Assembly (NCBI GenBank): GCA_017405595.1
Contig: JAFRAC010000013.1
Location: 124,001-188,000 of the forward strand
DNA: 64,000 nt
Direction: 5' to 3'
From: Thermoguttaceae bacterium
Lineage (GTDB): Bacteria > Planctomycetota > Planctomycetia > Pirellulales > Thermoguttaceae
Positions 26,281 through 35,449 of the stretch are shown piece by piece. The notes under the pieces are model-generated. The model saw nothing but the letters and a program-made list of their open reading frames with translations. It was not told where the DNA came from and ran no database searches. Position 1 is the stretch's first letter. Every line of letters begins with the position of its first letter. Made by a program: the position numbers and the translations under genes.

Positions 26281-26682
26281 CTATTTGAGGAACCGAAACC
26301 CGTGATCGAGCTCATCGGCGAGATCGAACACATCGTTGAAATCCTCGATGGTGTCCTCGTCGTTTTTGCTCATCAGCTTGATCTCGATCAGGTTAAAGAC
26401 GATCTGCCCGATATCGGCGGTTCTTTTGATTCCGAATTCGTGAAGGACCGTGAGCGCCAAAAAGCCGAACTGGTCGAGGGCGTAGTCGCGAACCGCGTAG
26501 CAGACGTCCTGGCCGGTCACGTGGGGCGTTCCGGCGGGGGCAAACTGCTCGGAAATCGCCGCAAGCTCCTGCTCGCGCCGCTTGACCGCAAAATAGAGCG
26601 CCTCGTTCACAAAACGGTACGCCTGCAGCGTATACCGTTTATCACGTTTGATCAGATCGAGCAGCGAGGGATCAAATTCCAT
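26281..26682 (-). CDS. Minf_1886 family protein (Planctomycetes/Verrucomicrobia-restricted)
   Basis: 133 aa, all-helical, starting MEFDPSLLDLIKRDKRYTLQAYRFV and ending with SKNDEDTIEDFNDVFDLADEL; this matches the family I know as TIGR04138/Minf_1886, of unknown function and limited to the PVC group. The only available start has no Shine-Dalgarno sequence. Instead an extended -10-like TGATATAAG ends 4 bases before the ATG, which hints at a leaderless message. It is 61 bases downstream of the PIN-TRAM gene. A good phylogenetic marker for the window. Confidence 0.85.
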   Translation of the reverse strand: MEFDPSLLDLIKRDKRYTLQAYRFVNEALYFAVKRREQELAAISEQFAPAGTPHVTGQDVCYAVRDYALDQFGFLALTVLHEFGIKRTADIGQIVFNLIEIKLMSKNDEDTIEDFNDVFDLADELDHGFRFLK

Positions 26683-26743
26683 GGGACTTATATCACGGTA
26701 CCGATTTTATCAATCGGGAAAGGTTTGAGGCAAAGGCCGGCGG

Positions 26744-27829
26744 TCAGACGGAGCCGCGGCCGCTATCCGCCTTTATATCGTCCAAAACCGGCGCAGTTCC
26801 CGTCTTTTTTTGGGCATGCTCCTCATAACGCGAAAAGATCATCCGTCCGGCACTCGTCTGGAGTACGCTTGTAACGGTTACGACAACCCGTTCGGTGATG
26901 TAGTCTCGCCCCTGCTCGACCACGACCATGGTGCCGTCGTCGAGATAGGCGATCCCCTGCCCCGGTTCCTCCCCGCCTTTGATGATGTCGACCACGATCT
27001 TTTCGCCCGGAAGGAAGACCGGCTTGAGCGCGTTCGCCAGATCGTTGAGGTTGATGACCGTGACGCCCTGAATTTTCGCCACCTTGTTGAGATTGAAGTC
27101 GTTCGTAACCAGCCGCCCTTCAAGATGTTTCGCCAGCGCCACCAGTTTGAGGTCGGTCGGCTGCTTTTGATACTCGGGCAGTTCCGATTCGTCGATCCGC
27201 AGATCGACCCCGTCCATGTTCTGGAGCCGGCTGAGAATGTCAAGCCCGCGGCGGCCGCGCGTGCGGCGGTTCCGGTCGCTGCTGTCGGCAACCCGCTGCA
27301 GTTCGAGGATGGCGAACCGGGGAATGACCAGCGGGACGTCCAGGATTTTCGTTTCCATGATGTCGGCGATCCGGCCGTCGATCACAACGCTCGTATCGAG
27401 GATAAAAGGCTTGACCCCTTTCACGTCGGGCTGAAACTCCACAAACGGAATGATGAAACGGAAATCGTTCTGCGTCTGAAAGAGGAAGCTGACCCCGAAA
27501 TAGCTGAAAAAGATGAGCATGACCGTCAGAACGCTGCGGCGCAGGGCGCCCGTTTCGTCGTTGACGAAGTAGGGTTCCAGCGCGGTCGCGAAGAAGAACG
27601 TCATCACCAAACCGATCAGAAGCCCGAAATAGATGGCGCTGATCAGGGCGACCTTCTTTTTCGGGAACGCCATATCGAGCCCGATCACGCCGAACGCGAG
27701 AATCAGGAGGGCAAAAAACGATTTGAGGTTGAGGTCGATATCTCCGCTGATGCTTCCGGTCCGGACAATGAAGATGCCGACTCCGGCGGTCACCACCAGA
27801 AAGATCACTCGAAGGAGCAAAAGAGGCAT
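26744..27829 (-). CDS. PIN-TRAM membrane protein (YacL-like)
   Basis: 361 aa: four membrane segments (about 3-23, 36-54, 60-84, 100-118), a PIN domain (about 141-270) with PFILDTSVVIDGRIADI (acidic residues Asp145, Asp151), ILELQ (Glu176) and VTNDFNLNKVA, then a TRAM-type beta domain to about 345. PIN domains are Mg-dependent RNases; in this family the nuclease is tethered at the membrane and the TRAM domain is thought to bind RNA. Substrate unknown. Its promoter faces away from gyrA. Confidence 0.9.
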   Translation of the reverse strand: MPLLLLRVIFLVVTAGVGIFIVRTGSISGDIDLNLKSFFALLILAFGVIGLDMAFPKKKVALISAIYFGLLIGLVMTFFFATALEPYFVNDETGALRRSVLTVMLIFFSYFGVSFLFQTQNDFRFIIPFVEFQPDVKGVKPFILDTSVVIDGRIADIMETKILDVPLVIPRFAILELQRVADSSDRNRRTRGRRGLDILSRLQNMDGVDLRIDESELPEYQKQPTDLKLVALAKHLEGRLVTNDFNLNKVAKIQGVTVINLNDLANALKPVFLPGEKIVVDIIKGGEEPGQGIAYLDDGTMVVVEQGRDYITERVVVTVTSVLQTSAGRMIFSRYEEHAQKKTGTAPVLDDIKADSGRGSV

Positions 27830-27970
27830 GGGCTGACTTTCGGGATAAAAGGGCCGGTGATTCCGATCAGCGCCGCCGGAAAGGGGCGGCGCCGAACCGG
27901 CTCGGAAACGGCCGATCGGGAAAAAATATGGATGAATCCGAACAAACGAGGGGAAACCCCCTCATGCGGA

Positions 27971-27976
27971 ATTATA
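27971..27976 (-). promoter_or_regulatory. -10 box for the PIN-TRAM gene
   Basis: Minus strand TATAAT within GCGGATATAATTCCGC, giving a leader of about 135 bases. Together with the gyrA promoter it explains the 488-base divergent gap 27830-28317, in which I see no gene. Confidence 0.5.
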
Positions 27977-28133
27977 TCCGCCGGAAAGAAATTTAAAAGG
28001 GTCGAGGCCCGGCATCCCCGGCGCGCGGCCCGGGCCATCAGGGGCGGGAAAACGCCCCTTTCCGGGAGGGAATTTCTCCCTTTTCCGGGGGAAAAATCAG
28101 GGGAAAGTCTCTTTTTAAAAACGCTGAATTTGG

Positions 28134-28139
28134 TATAAT
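28134..28139 (+). promoter_or_regulatory. -10 box of the gyrA promoter
   Basis: TATAAT preceded 17 bases upstream by a poor, T-rich -35. The leader would be about 175 bases and contains GC-rich imperfect hairpins. Confidence 0.5.
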
Positions 28140-28317
28140 AGACCCTATTATATTAAGCTGTCCGGCGGTACCATTATAGGTCGGCGGCCGAAAGGGCTCC
28201 TGCAGGCCGCAGAGTGTCCCGATCGGAATCCTTCAGAGCAAACCGCGGCCGAACGGCCGGATTTCCAAACCCGGGGGCGGTTAAACCTTTCCGCCGCCAT
28301 AAAGCAGGGGGTGCCCT

Positions 28318-31146
28318 TTGTCCTCAGATAACAACAATCTTCCTCCCGAAGACGATAACCTCGGCAATCAGTCCGGCGAAACTCCCGATCCCCGCCCGAA
28401 TCCGGGTGCGGATGCCGGTCCGGTCAGCCCGCTTGTTCCGCGGGTCGGCGCCGACGGCCAGCTCTATCTGCCCGACGGCACGCGCCTTCTGCAGATGCCG
28501 ATCGAAGACGAAATGAAAGGGAGCTACCTGACCTACGCGATGAGCGTGATCGTCAGCCGGGCGCTCCCCGATGTGCGCGACGGGCTCAAACCTTCGCAGC
28601 GGCGCATTCTGGTCGCGATGAACGACCTCAACCTCAGCCCCGGTTCCGCCCGCATCAAGTGCGCGAAAATTTCCGGCGACACCAGCGGGAACTACCATCC
28701 GCACGGCGAGGCGATCGTCTACCCCACCCTCGTCCGCATGGCGCAGGAATGGAATATGCGCTATGTCCTGGTCGACAAGCAGGGCAACTTCGGCTCGATT
28801 GCCGGCCTCCCCCCCGCCGCGATGCGTTATACCGAAGCCCGTCTTTCGGGAATGGCGATGGCGCTGCTGGAAGACCTCAACCTCGACACCGTCGATTTCG
28901 TCCCCACCTACGACGAGCGGAACCTGGAACCGGTGGTTCTCCCCTCGAAAGTGCCGAACCTTCTGGTCAACGGCGCGAACGGGATCGCCGTCGGCATGAT
29001 GACGAGCGTCCCTCCGCACAACGTGGGGGAAATCTGCGACGCCACGATCGCGATCATCGACAATCCCGACATTTCGCCGTTTGAACTTCTCAAAATCTGC
29101 CCCGGTCCCGATTTCCCGACAGGGGGGATTATCTGCGGCACGAGCGGAATCCGCCGCGGTTACCTTCAGGGGCGGGGGAGCGTTGTTGTCCGCGCCCGCG
29201 CGACGATCGAAGAGAACGGCAAACGCTCGCGGATCATCGTCTCCGAAATCCCATACCAGCAGGCGCGCGACCGTATCGAAGAGAAGATTGCCGAAGTGGT
29301 CAACGACGGAAAGATCACCGGCATTGCGAATATCCGCAACGAGTCCGACCTCAACGAGCCGGTCCGCCTGGTCCTGGACCTCAAGCGGGACGCCGATCCC
29401 GATGTCGTGCTGAACCAGCTCTATCAATACACGCCTCTGCAAGACACCTTCTCGATCATTCTGCTGGCGCTGGTCGACGGAAAACCGCGTGTTCTCACCT
29501 TCAAAGAGATGATCGAAGAGTTCATCCGGCACCGCGTTTCGGTCATCCGCCGGCGAACCCTCTTCCTCATGAACAAAGCGCTGAAACGGCAGCATACCGT
29601 CGAAGGGCTTCTGATCGCGCACGCGAACATCGACGAGGTGATCCGCGTCATCCGTACCAGCGCCACCCAGCAGGAAGCCAAAGAGCGCCTGATGCAAATC
29701 GAGTCGCCGGCGGCGCTTCTGCAGCGCGCCCTCGGCGAAGAGGGGTACGCCGCGTTCGTCGAAAACCGCGGCGGCGCCGTTTCCGAGACATACTCGCTCA
29801 CCCCGGTTCAGGCCGACGCCATCCTGAAAATGACGCTCGGCCAGCTGGTCAACCTCGAACAGGAAAAGCTCGGCGGCGAATACCAGACCCTCCTTTCCGA
29901 CATCGCCGAGTTCCGCCGCATCCTTTCCGACGAGAAAAACATTCTGGCGATCATCCGCAGCGACCTGGTCGATGTGAAAAAGAAGTTCGGCGACAAGCGC
30001 CGTACCGAAATCAGCGGCGAAGAGATCTCCGATCTCGACGTCGAATCGCTCATCGACGAAGAGACGATGGTCGTTTCGATCAGTGCCGGCGGCTACATCA
30101 AGCGAACGCCGGTCACCGAATACCGCATTCAGAACCGGGGCGGCAAAGGGCTCAAAGGGGCGAAAGCCGCCGACGAAGACCCGATCAGCCACCTTTTCCT
30201 GGCGAGCACCCACGCATACCTGATGTTCTTCACGAACAAGGGGAAGGTTTACTGGCACAAGGTCTACGGCCTGCCGCAGCTCTCGCGCGACGCCAAGGGC
30301 CGCGCGCTGGTGAACCTCCTCCAGCTGGACGAAGGGGAAGTCGTTCAGGAATGTCTCGCGGTCAAAGATTTTGACCTGCCCGACCACTACCTGATCATGG
30401 CCACCAAACGGGGCCTGGTCAAGAAGACCGCGCTGGCGGCCTACCGGCGCCCGCTCAAATCGGGGCTGATCGCGGTCAAGCTCCGCGAGGGCGACGAGCT
30501 GATCGACGTCTGCGTCTGCGGTCCGAACGATGAAATCCTCCTTTCGACGGCGAAAGGAAAGGCGATCCGGTTCCGCCAGTCCGACGTCCGCCCGATGGGG
30601 CGCAACTCGAGCGGGGTCAAGGGGATATCGCTCCGTTCGGGCGACCGCGTTGTCGGCATGGTTGTCGCCGACGAAAACGCAACCCTTCTCACCGTCTGCG
30701 CGAACGGTTACGGAAAACGGACCCCGTTCGGCCCGAACGCGCCGGCGCTTCCCGATGGGGAACCTCTCCCCGACGACGATGCCGAACTTTCCGGCGACGA
30801 GGCCCTGCCGGCGGAACCGGAATCGGACGACGACGGCGCCGAAGATGTCAGCAGCACCCGTTCGTACCGCGTTCAGCGGCGCGGCGGCGGCGGTCTGAAC
30901 GATATCAAGGCGAGCAAACGGAACGGCCCGGTCATCGCCATCGTCCCGGTCACCGACGGCGGCGAGGTCATGATGATCACCGCGTGCGGCAAAATCCAGC
31001 GGATTCCGGTTGACGGCATCTCCATCGTCGGCCGGAACACCCAGGGGGTCCGCGTGATGAACGTCGACGAAAACGACGCGCTCGTGGCCGTCAAGCCGGT
31101 TCCGAGCGAAGATGTCGGCGTGGTCAAGTCGGCCGAAGAAGAGTAA
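28318..31146 (+). CDS. gyrA: DNA gyrase subunit A
   Basis: 942 aa; start TTG at 28318 with AGGGGG 6 bases upstream. After a 55-residue disordered, acidic/Pro-rich extension come the breakage-reunion domain with QDM-equivalent [17 protein letters not shown] (127-143), catalytic Tyr171 in [11 protein letters not shown], and the C-terminal beta-pinwheel with GyrA box QNRGGKG. A 38-residue acidic insert (about 818-855) sits inside the pinwheel before a second box-like QRRGGGG. At the positions of E. coli Ser83 and Asp87 this protein has Ala132 and Pro136, the residues that usually mediate quinolone binding. gyrB is not in the window. Confidence 0.97.
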   Translation: MSSDNNNLPPEDDNLGNQSGETPDPRPNPGADAGPVSPLVPRVGADGQLYLPDGTRLLQMPIEDEMKGSYLTYAMSVIVSRALPDVRDGLKPSQRRILVAMNDLNLSPGSARIKCAKISGDTSGNYHPHGEAIVYPTLVRMAQEWNMRYVLVDKQGNFGSIAGLPPAAMRYTEARLSGMAMALLEDLNLDTVDFVPTYDERNLEPVVLPSKVPNLLVNGANGIAVGMMTSVPPHNVGEICDATIAIIDNPDISPFELLKICPGPDFPTGGIICGTSGIRRGYLQGRGSVVVRARATIEENGKRSRIIVSEIPYQQARDRIEEKIAEVVNDGKITGIANIRNESDLNEPVRLVLDLKRDADPDVVLNQLYQYTPLQDTFSIILLALVDGKPRVLTFKEMIEEFIRHRVSVIRRRTLFLMNKALKRQHTVEGLLIAHANIDEVIRVIRTSATQQEAKERLMQIESPAALLQRALGEEGYAAFVENRGGAVSETYSLTPVQADAILKMTLGQLVNLEQEKLGGEYQTLLSDIAEFRRILSDEKNILAIIRSDLVDVKKKFGDKRRTEISGEEISDLDVESLIDEETMVVSISAGGYIKRTPVTEYRIQNRGGKGLKGAKAADEDPISHLFLASTHAYLMFFTNKGKVYWHKVYGLPQLSRDAKGRALVNLLQLDEGEVVQECLAVKDFDLPDHYLIMATKRGLVKKTALAAYRRPLKSGLIAVKLREGDELIDVCVCGPNDEILLSTAKGKAIRFRQSDVRPMGRNSSGVKGISLRSGDRVVGMVVADENATLLTVCANGYGKRTPFGPNAPALPDGEPLPDDDAELSGDEALPAEPESDDDGAEDVSSTRSYRVQRRGGGGLNDIKASKRNGPVIAIVPVTDGGEVMMITACGKIQRIPVDGISIVGRNTQGVRVMNVDENDALVAVKPVPSEDVGVVKSAEEE

Positions 31147-31162
31147 CCGCCTCCGGCATTCC

Positions 31163-31221
31163 GAGGGCGCCCTTTTCACCCGCTTCCGAAAGAAGCGCAT
31201 CGAAAGGGCGCCCTCTTTTTT
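31163..31221 (+). terminator. Terminator of gyrA
   Basis: A 13-base stem GAGGGCGCCCTTT (31163-31175) with AAAGGGCGCCCTC (31203-31215), an inner CGCTT/AAGCG stem, then TTTTTT. Confidence 0.85.
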
Positions 31222-31254
31222 CCAAAAAATTTCCGCGAAAACGAAGGGAAAAGC

Positions 31255-32406
31255 ATGAGAGAACTCCGCGTCGGCATTATCGGGTTCGGGATGATCGGAA
31301 AAGTGCACGCGTTCGGCTACCGGACGTTTCCGTTCTACACACGCGGGCTGAAAATCAAACCGCGGATAACCATGGTCGCAACATCGCGGCGCGAATCGGC
31401 CGCAGCGGCGGCGGAACTCCTCGGCTGTCAGGGGGTGACCGACTGGCGCGCGGTGACCGAAAACCCCGAGATCGATGCGGTGCATATCTGCACGCCGAAC
31501 CGCCTGCACGCCGAACCGCTCCTTTCGGCCATCGAACATCAAAAATACATCTACTGCGACAAGCCGCTCGTCTCATCGTCCGACGAACTGGAATCGGTCA
31601 GAACCGCGCTCGCGCAAACCGACGCGCAGGGAAACCCGCGATACACGAAAACGAACATGATGACGTTCCACCTGCGGTTTATCCCCGCGCTCATCAAAGC
31701 GAAACAGCTGATCGGCGAAGGGAAAATCGGCCGTGTGTTTCAATACCGGGCGGCCTACCAGCACTCCAGCGCCGCCGACGGCGGCGTGCCGTTCAAATGG
31801 AAGAACGACATCGGCGGCGGGGCGATCCGCGACCTGGGTTCGCATCTGGCGGACCTCGTTTCCTGGCTCATCGCCATGCCCGACGAAGTCTTCACCGAAA
31901 CCCAGACCGCCCATCCCTTCCGGATCGACCCGGCCAGCGGCAAAGCGCGCGAAGTCATGGCCGAAGACGCGTTCGTCATGCTGACCCGCACCGCGCTTCC
32001 CGCCGGCGGCGGGCTCTGCCGCGGCGTGATCGCCGGCACCAAGCTGGCAACCGGCTGCGAAGATGAGATGTCTCTGGAAATCTACGGCGAAAAGGGGGCG
32101 CTCCGCTTCTCGCTGATGGACGCGCATTACCTCGGCTACTACGACGCGGCGGCGGCCTGCGGCTGGACGCGCCTGGCGACCGGCGCGCGGTATGCCGAAC
32201 CGCACACCGATTTTCCTTCCCCGAAATCGGCCGCCGGCTGGACACGCGCCCACGCCGCGTGTTTAGCGCAATTCCTCGCCTGTGTCGAAAAAGACGTTCC
32301 CGCCGAACCTTCTCTCAAACAGGGGATTCGGGTGCAGGAGTTTCTTGCGGCCGCCGAAGAGTCGGCGTGCAGCGGGCGCTGGACAAAATGCCGTTCAGCC
32401 CTCTGA
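31255..32406 (+). CDS. Gfo/Idh/MocA family oxidoreductase
   Basis: 383 aa NAD(P)-dependent sugar/polyol dehydrogenase. Rossmann start RVGIIGFGMIGKVHAFGY (GxGxxG at 10-15), then CTPNRLHAEPLL, a CDKPL motif in place of the usual EKP, and the second-domain GGGAIRDLGSHLADL with the conserved aspartate and histidine. These enzymes oxidise or reduce sugars such as inositol or glucose derivatives; the substrate cannot be read here. It stands alone after the gyrA terminator, and its last 12 bases overlap the 3' end of convergent mutS. Confidence 0.92.
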   Translation: MRELRVGIIGFGMIGKVHAFGYRTFPFYTRGLKIKPRITMVATSRRESAAAAAELLGCQGVTDWRAVTENPEIDAVHICTPNRLHAEPLLSAIEHQKYIYCDKPLVSSSDELESVRTALAQTDAQGNPRYTKTNMMTFHLRFIPALIKAKQLIGEGKIGRVFQYRAAYQHSSAADGGVPFKWKNDIGGGAIRDLGSHLADLVSWLIAMPDEVFTETQTAHPFRIDPASGKAREVMAEDAFVMLTRTALPAGGGLCRGVIAGTKLATGCEDEMSLEIYGEKGALRFSLMDAHYLGYYDAAAACGWTRLATGARYAEPHTDFPSPKSAAGWTRAHAACLAQFLACVEKDVPAEPSLKQGIRVQEFLAAAEESACSGRWTKCRSAL

Positions 32407-35220
32407 CGGCCCCCCGCCGACCTCCTCTTTCCAGCGGGCGATCAGGCTCATCGCCTCCAGGGGGGTGAGCCGCTCAACCTCCACCGACCGGATTTCGTCG
32501 ATCACCGGATGGTCTTCCGGCCCGAACAGGGAGAATTGGATCGCGCCCTTTCGGCGTCTGCCCGGTTTCGGCGGGGGCGAAGCCGGTTCGGCGCTTTTCC
32601 CGGCCGTCCCGCGGGCCGGTTCGAACGGCGTGGCGCCGACACTTTTGAGCACGCCCCCCAGCGCCTCACGCGCCGCCTGCAGGTGCGAGGCTTCGAGTGT
32701 ATCGAGAATCGCCTGCGCGCGGCGGATCACATTCTTCGGCACCCCCGCCAGCCGCGCGACGTGAATTCCGTAGCTCCGGTCGGCCGGGCCGGGAACAATC
32801 TTGTGCAGGAATGCGATCTCTTCGTCCCATTCGCGAACCGCGACGTTCAGATTGCTGACGCCGGGACAGGTATCGGGCAGGTTCGTCAGCTCATGATAAT
32901 GCGTCGCGAAAAACGTGCGGCACGCCTCGGTACTCCCTTCCTTTTCCGCCGCGCCCGGCAGAGCGGGCCGATGGCAGAGCGCCTCGGCGATCCCCCAGGC
33001 CAGCGAGATACCGTCGTAGGTGCTGGTGCCGCGCCCGATTTCGTCGAGGATGACCAGGCTTCGGCGGGTCGCCCCGTTCAGAATCCGCGCGGTCTCGATC
33101 ATTTCGACCATAAAGGTGCTCAGCCCGCGCGTCAGCTCGTCGGACGCGCCGACCCGGGCAAAGAGGCGGTCCGCGACCCCGATCACCCCTTTCGAGGCGG
33201 GGATGAACGAACCGGTCTGCGCCAGAAGCACCAGCAGCGCGACCTGCCGGATATAGGTGCTTTTCCCCGCCATATTCGGGCCGGTGATCAGATGGATCAT
33301 CGCGCCGTCCGGATCGCAGTCGGCGTCGTTCGGCACAAAACTGCCCGGATCGGCGGCATCGAGAACCGGATGGCGGCCGTCGGTGATGTGGAGCACCGGC
33401 TCCTCGACCATTGCCGGCCGGCAATAGCCGCGTACTGCCGCCGTCTCGGCAAACGAGGCGAGCACGTCGAGATGCGCCAGCGCTCCGGCGGTCATCTGCA
33501 GCCGGGCCCGCTCGGCAAGCGCGGCGGCCATCAGATTTTCGAACAGCTCGAACTCCCGCGCTTTGGCGTCCTCGGCCGCGCGGAGAACCCGCTCTTCGTA
33601 CACTTTCAGCTCTTCGGTAATGTACCGTTCGGCGTTTTTCAGCGTCTGTTTCCGGATATAGTTCGGAGGAACCTTCTCGGACTGGGCCTGTGTGACTTCG
33701 ATATAGTAGCCGAACACGGAATTGAAGCCGACCTTCAGCGTCGGGATCCCGGTCTTTTGGATTTCGGAAGCCTGAAATTCGGCAAGCCACTGCTTTCCGC
33801 CGGTCTGCAGGCGGCGGAACTCGTCGAGCGCCGCATCGTATCCGGCGGCGATAAACCCGCCCTCGCGGTAATTGAGGGGAACCTCGTCGCCCAGCGCGCG
33901 CCGGAGCTCGTCGGTCAGCTCTTCCAGGGGGAATATCCGCGCCGCGTCCTCTTTCAGGAGGGCGGAAGAAGAGGTTTCGAGTTCCGCTTTCAGGTCGGGA
34001 AGAACTTCAAGGGTTTTCCGGATCCCGACCAGGTCGCGCGGCGTCACACGCCGCTGGGCGACGCGGGACGCGATTCGGGCCAGGTCCGAAACCGAGCGGA
34101 GCTTCTGACGGATCAGGTCGCGCAGAAGCGGATTGGCCAGGAGCTCCTCCACGGCGTCCTGCCGCGCCCCGATTTTTTGAATGTCGGTCAGCGGATACGC
34201 CAGCCACGAGGCCAGAAGGCGGCTTCCCATTGCTGTAATACACGAGTCGACCGCGTCGAGGAGGGAACCCTCGCGCCGCCCGTCGCGGCTGCTGCGCAGG
34301 ATCTCGAGGCTCCGCTGAGTCGCCTCGTCGATTTCGAGCTGACCGCCCGGCTGATACTTCTGAATCCGCTCGATGTGGTCGAGCGACTGTTTCTGCGTTT
34401 CGCTCAGGTAATCGAGCACGCCGCCGGCCGCGCCGACGGCCAGCGGGTCGGATTCCGGCGAAAAGCCGTACCCTTCGAGCGTGCTCACCTTAAAGAGGGC
34501 GTGGAGCTTTTCGACCGACGAGCGGAGCGCGAACCCCCAGTCGGGGCGGACCGTCAGCATACAGGGGGCGCCGTGGGCGGAAAAAAGGGAAGCGTAACTT
34601 TCGGGCACAAGGAGTTCCGCGGGATGAATCCGCGCCAGAAGATCGGTCATTTCCTGAAACGTGACCGTGGCGGCGGTGAACTCGCCGGTCGAAAGTTCAA
34701 TCCAGGCCACCCCGGCTTTTTCGAGCGGGTCGACCGAAAGGGCGCGGCGCGGCTTCTCCCCTTCCCCCTCGTCGAACGAGAACCGGTCGGCCGACGCCAT
34801 CCGCGGCTTGGCGGGAAGCGTCACGGCGGCAAGGTAGTTGCTTGTCTTCGGATCGAGGATCGACTCGTCGGTCACGGTGCCGGGCGTCACCACGCGGATC
34901 ACTTCGCGCTTGACGATCGTTTTGGCCTTTTTCGGGTCTTCCATCTGCTCGCAGACGGCGGCCTTGCACCCCGCGGCGATCAGTTTCGCCAGGTACAGAT
35001 CGAGCTGATGATGCGGAAACCCGGCCATCGGCATCGCGTCGGGCCCCTTGTTCCGGTCGCGGGTGGTCAGGGTCAGCCCGAGAAGATTGGCGGCTTTACA
35101 GGCGTCGTCGTAAAAGAGCTCGTAAAAATCCCCCATCCGGAAAAGGAGAAGCGCGTCCCCCGCCGCACGTTTGGCTTCGCGGTACTGACGCATCATCGGG
35201 GTTTCGGAAGTCGGTTTCAT
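32395..35220 (-). CDS. mutS: DNA mismatch repair protein MutS
   Basis: 941 aa, MutS1 type. Mismatch-reading motif GDFYELF (Phe32, Glu34) in the N-terminal domain, connector and lever domains, ATPase with Walker A GPNMAGKSTYIRQ, Walker B LVILDEIGRGTSTYDG and the FATHYHEL signature. The C-terminal 60 residues contain a basic, Pro-rich linker and a final helical RLTPLEAMSLIARWKEE dimerisation-type helix. Scans DNA for mismatches and recruits MutL, which is not in the window. The start lacks a strong Shine-Dalgarno. Upstream, 35221-35449 contains nothing I can assign. Confidence 0.97.
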   Translation of the reverse strand: MKPTSETPMMRQYREAKRAAGDALLLFRMGDFYELFYDDACKAANLLGLTLTTRDRNKGPDAMPMAGFPHHQLDLYLAKLIAAGCKAAVCEQMEDPKKAKTIVKREVIRVVTPGTVTDESILDPKTSNYLAAVTLPAKPRMASADRFSFDEGEGEKPRRALSVDPLEKAGVAWIELSTGEFTAATVTFQEMTDLLARIHPAELLVPESYASLFSAHGAPCMLTVRPDWGFALRSSVEKLHALFKVSTLEGYGFSPESDPLAVGAAGGVLDYLSETQKQSLDHIERIQKYQPGGQLEIDEATQRSLEILRSSRDGRREGSLLDAVDSCITAMGSRLLASWLAYPLTDIQKIGARQDAVEELLANPLLRDLIRQKLRSVSDLARIASRVAQRRVTPRDLVGIRKTLEVLPDLKAELETSSSALLKEDAARIFPLEELTDELRRALGDEVPLNYREGGFIAAGYDAALDEFRRLQTGGKQWLAEFQASEIQKTGIPTLKVGFNSVFGYYIEVTQAQSEKVPPNYIRKQTLKNAERYITEELKVYEERVLRAAEDAKAREFELFENLMAAALAERARLQMTAGALAHLDVLASFAETAAVRGYCRPAMVEEPVLHITDGRHPVLDAADPGSFVPNDADCDPDGAMIHLITGPNMAGKSTYIRQVALLVLLAQTGSFIPASKGVIGVADRLFARVGASDELTRGLSTFMVEMIETARILNGATRRSLVILDEIGRGTSTYDGISLAWGIAEALCHRPALPGAAEKEGSTEACRTFFATHYHELTNLPDTCPGVSNLNVAVREWDEEIAFLHKIVPGPADRSYGIHVARLAGVPKNVIRRAQAILDTLEASHLQAAREALGGVLKSVGATPFEPARGTAGKSAEPASPPPKPGRRRKGAIQFSLFGPEDHPVIDEIRSVEVERLTPLEAMSLIARWKEEVGGGPSEG

Positions 35221-35449
35221 CGGGGATGTTCTCAGCCGTGCTCCATGCGCCGATCCGGCGGACCCTGCCCTTGGTTCCGATCAAGAGAAAAAGACCGCCG
35301 CGGGCCACTTTCGTCTATTTTAGCACCTTTCGGCCGGATGTCAAAATCGGTCTGCCTCCGAAAGGGGTTGAACGGGGCGCGGCGGGTGTTTAAAATGGAC
35401 GTGTCTTTGATCCCTTCAACCCAAACCCTCAAAGAAGGCGGGAGCCGTT

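Noticed and set aside
28324..31542. A 1072-codon open frame antisense to gyrA (and similar long antisense frames over thrS/cinA at 18936-22361 and ftsH at 2049-3800)
   Set aside because: The sense strands encode unmistakable, full-length conserved proteins; the antisense frames are by-products of high GC codon bias and have no ribosome binding sites or recognisable domains.
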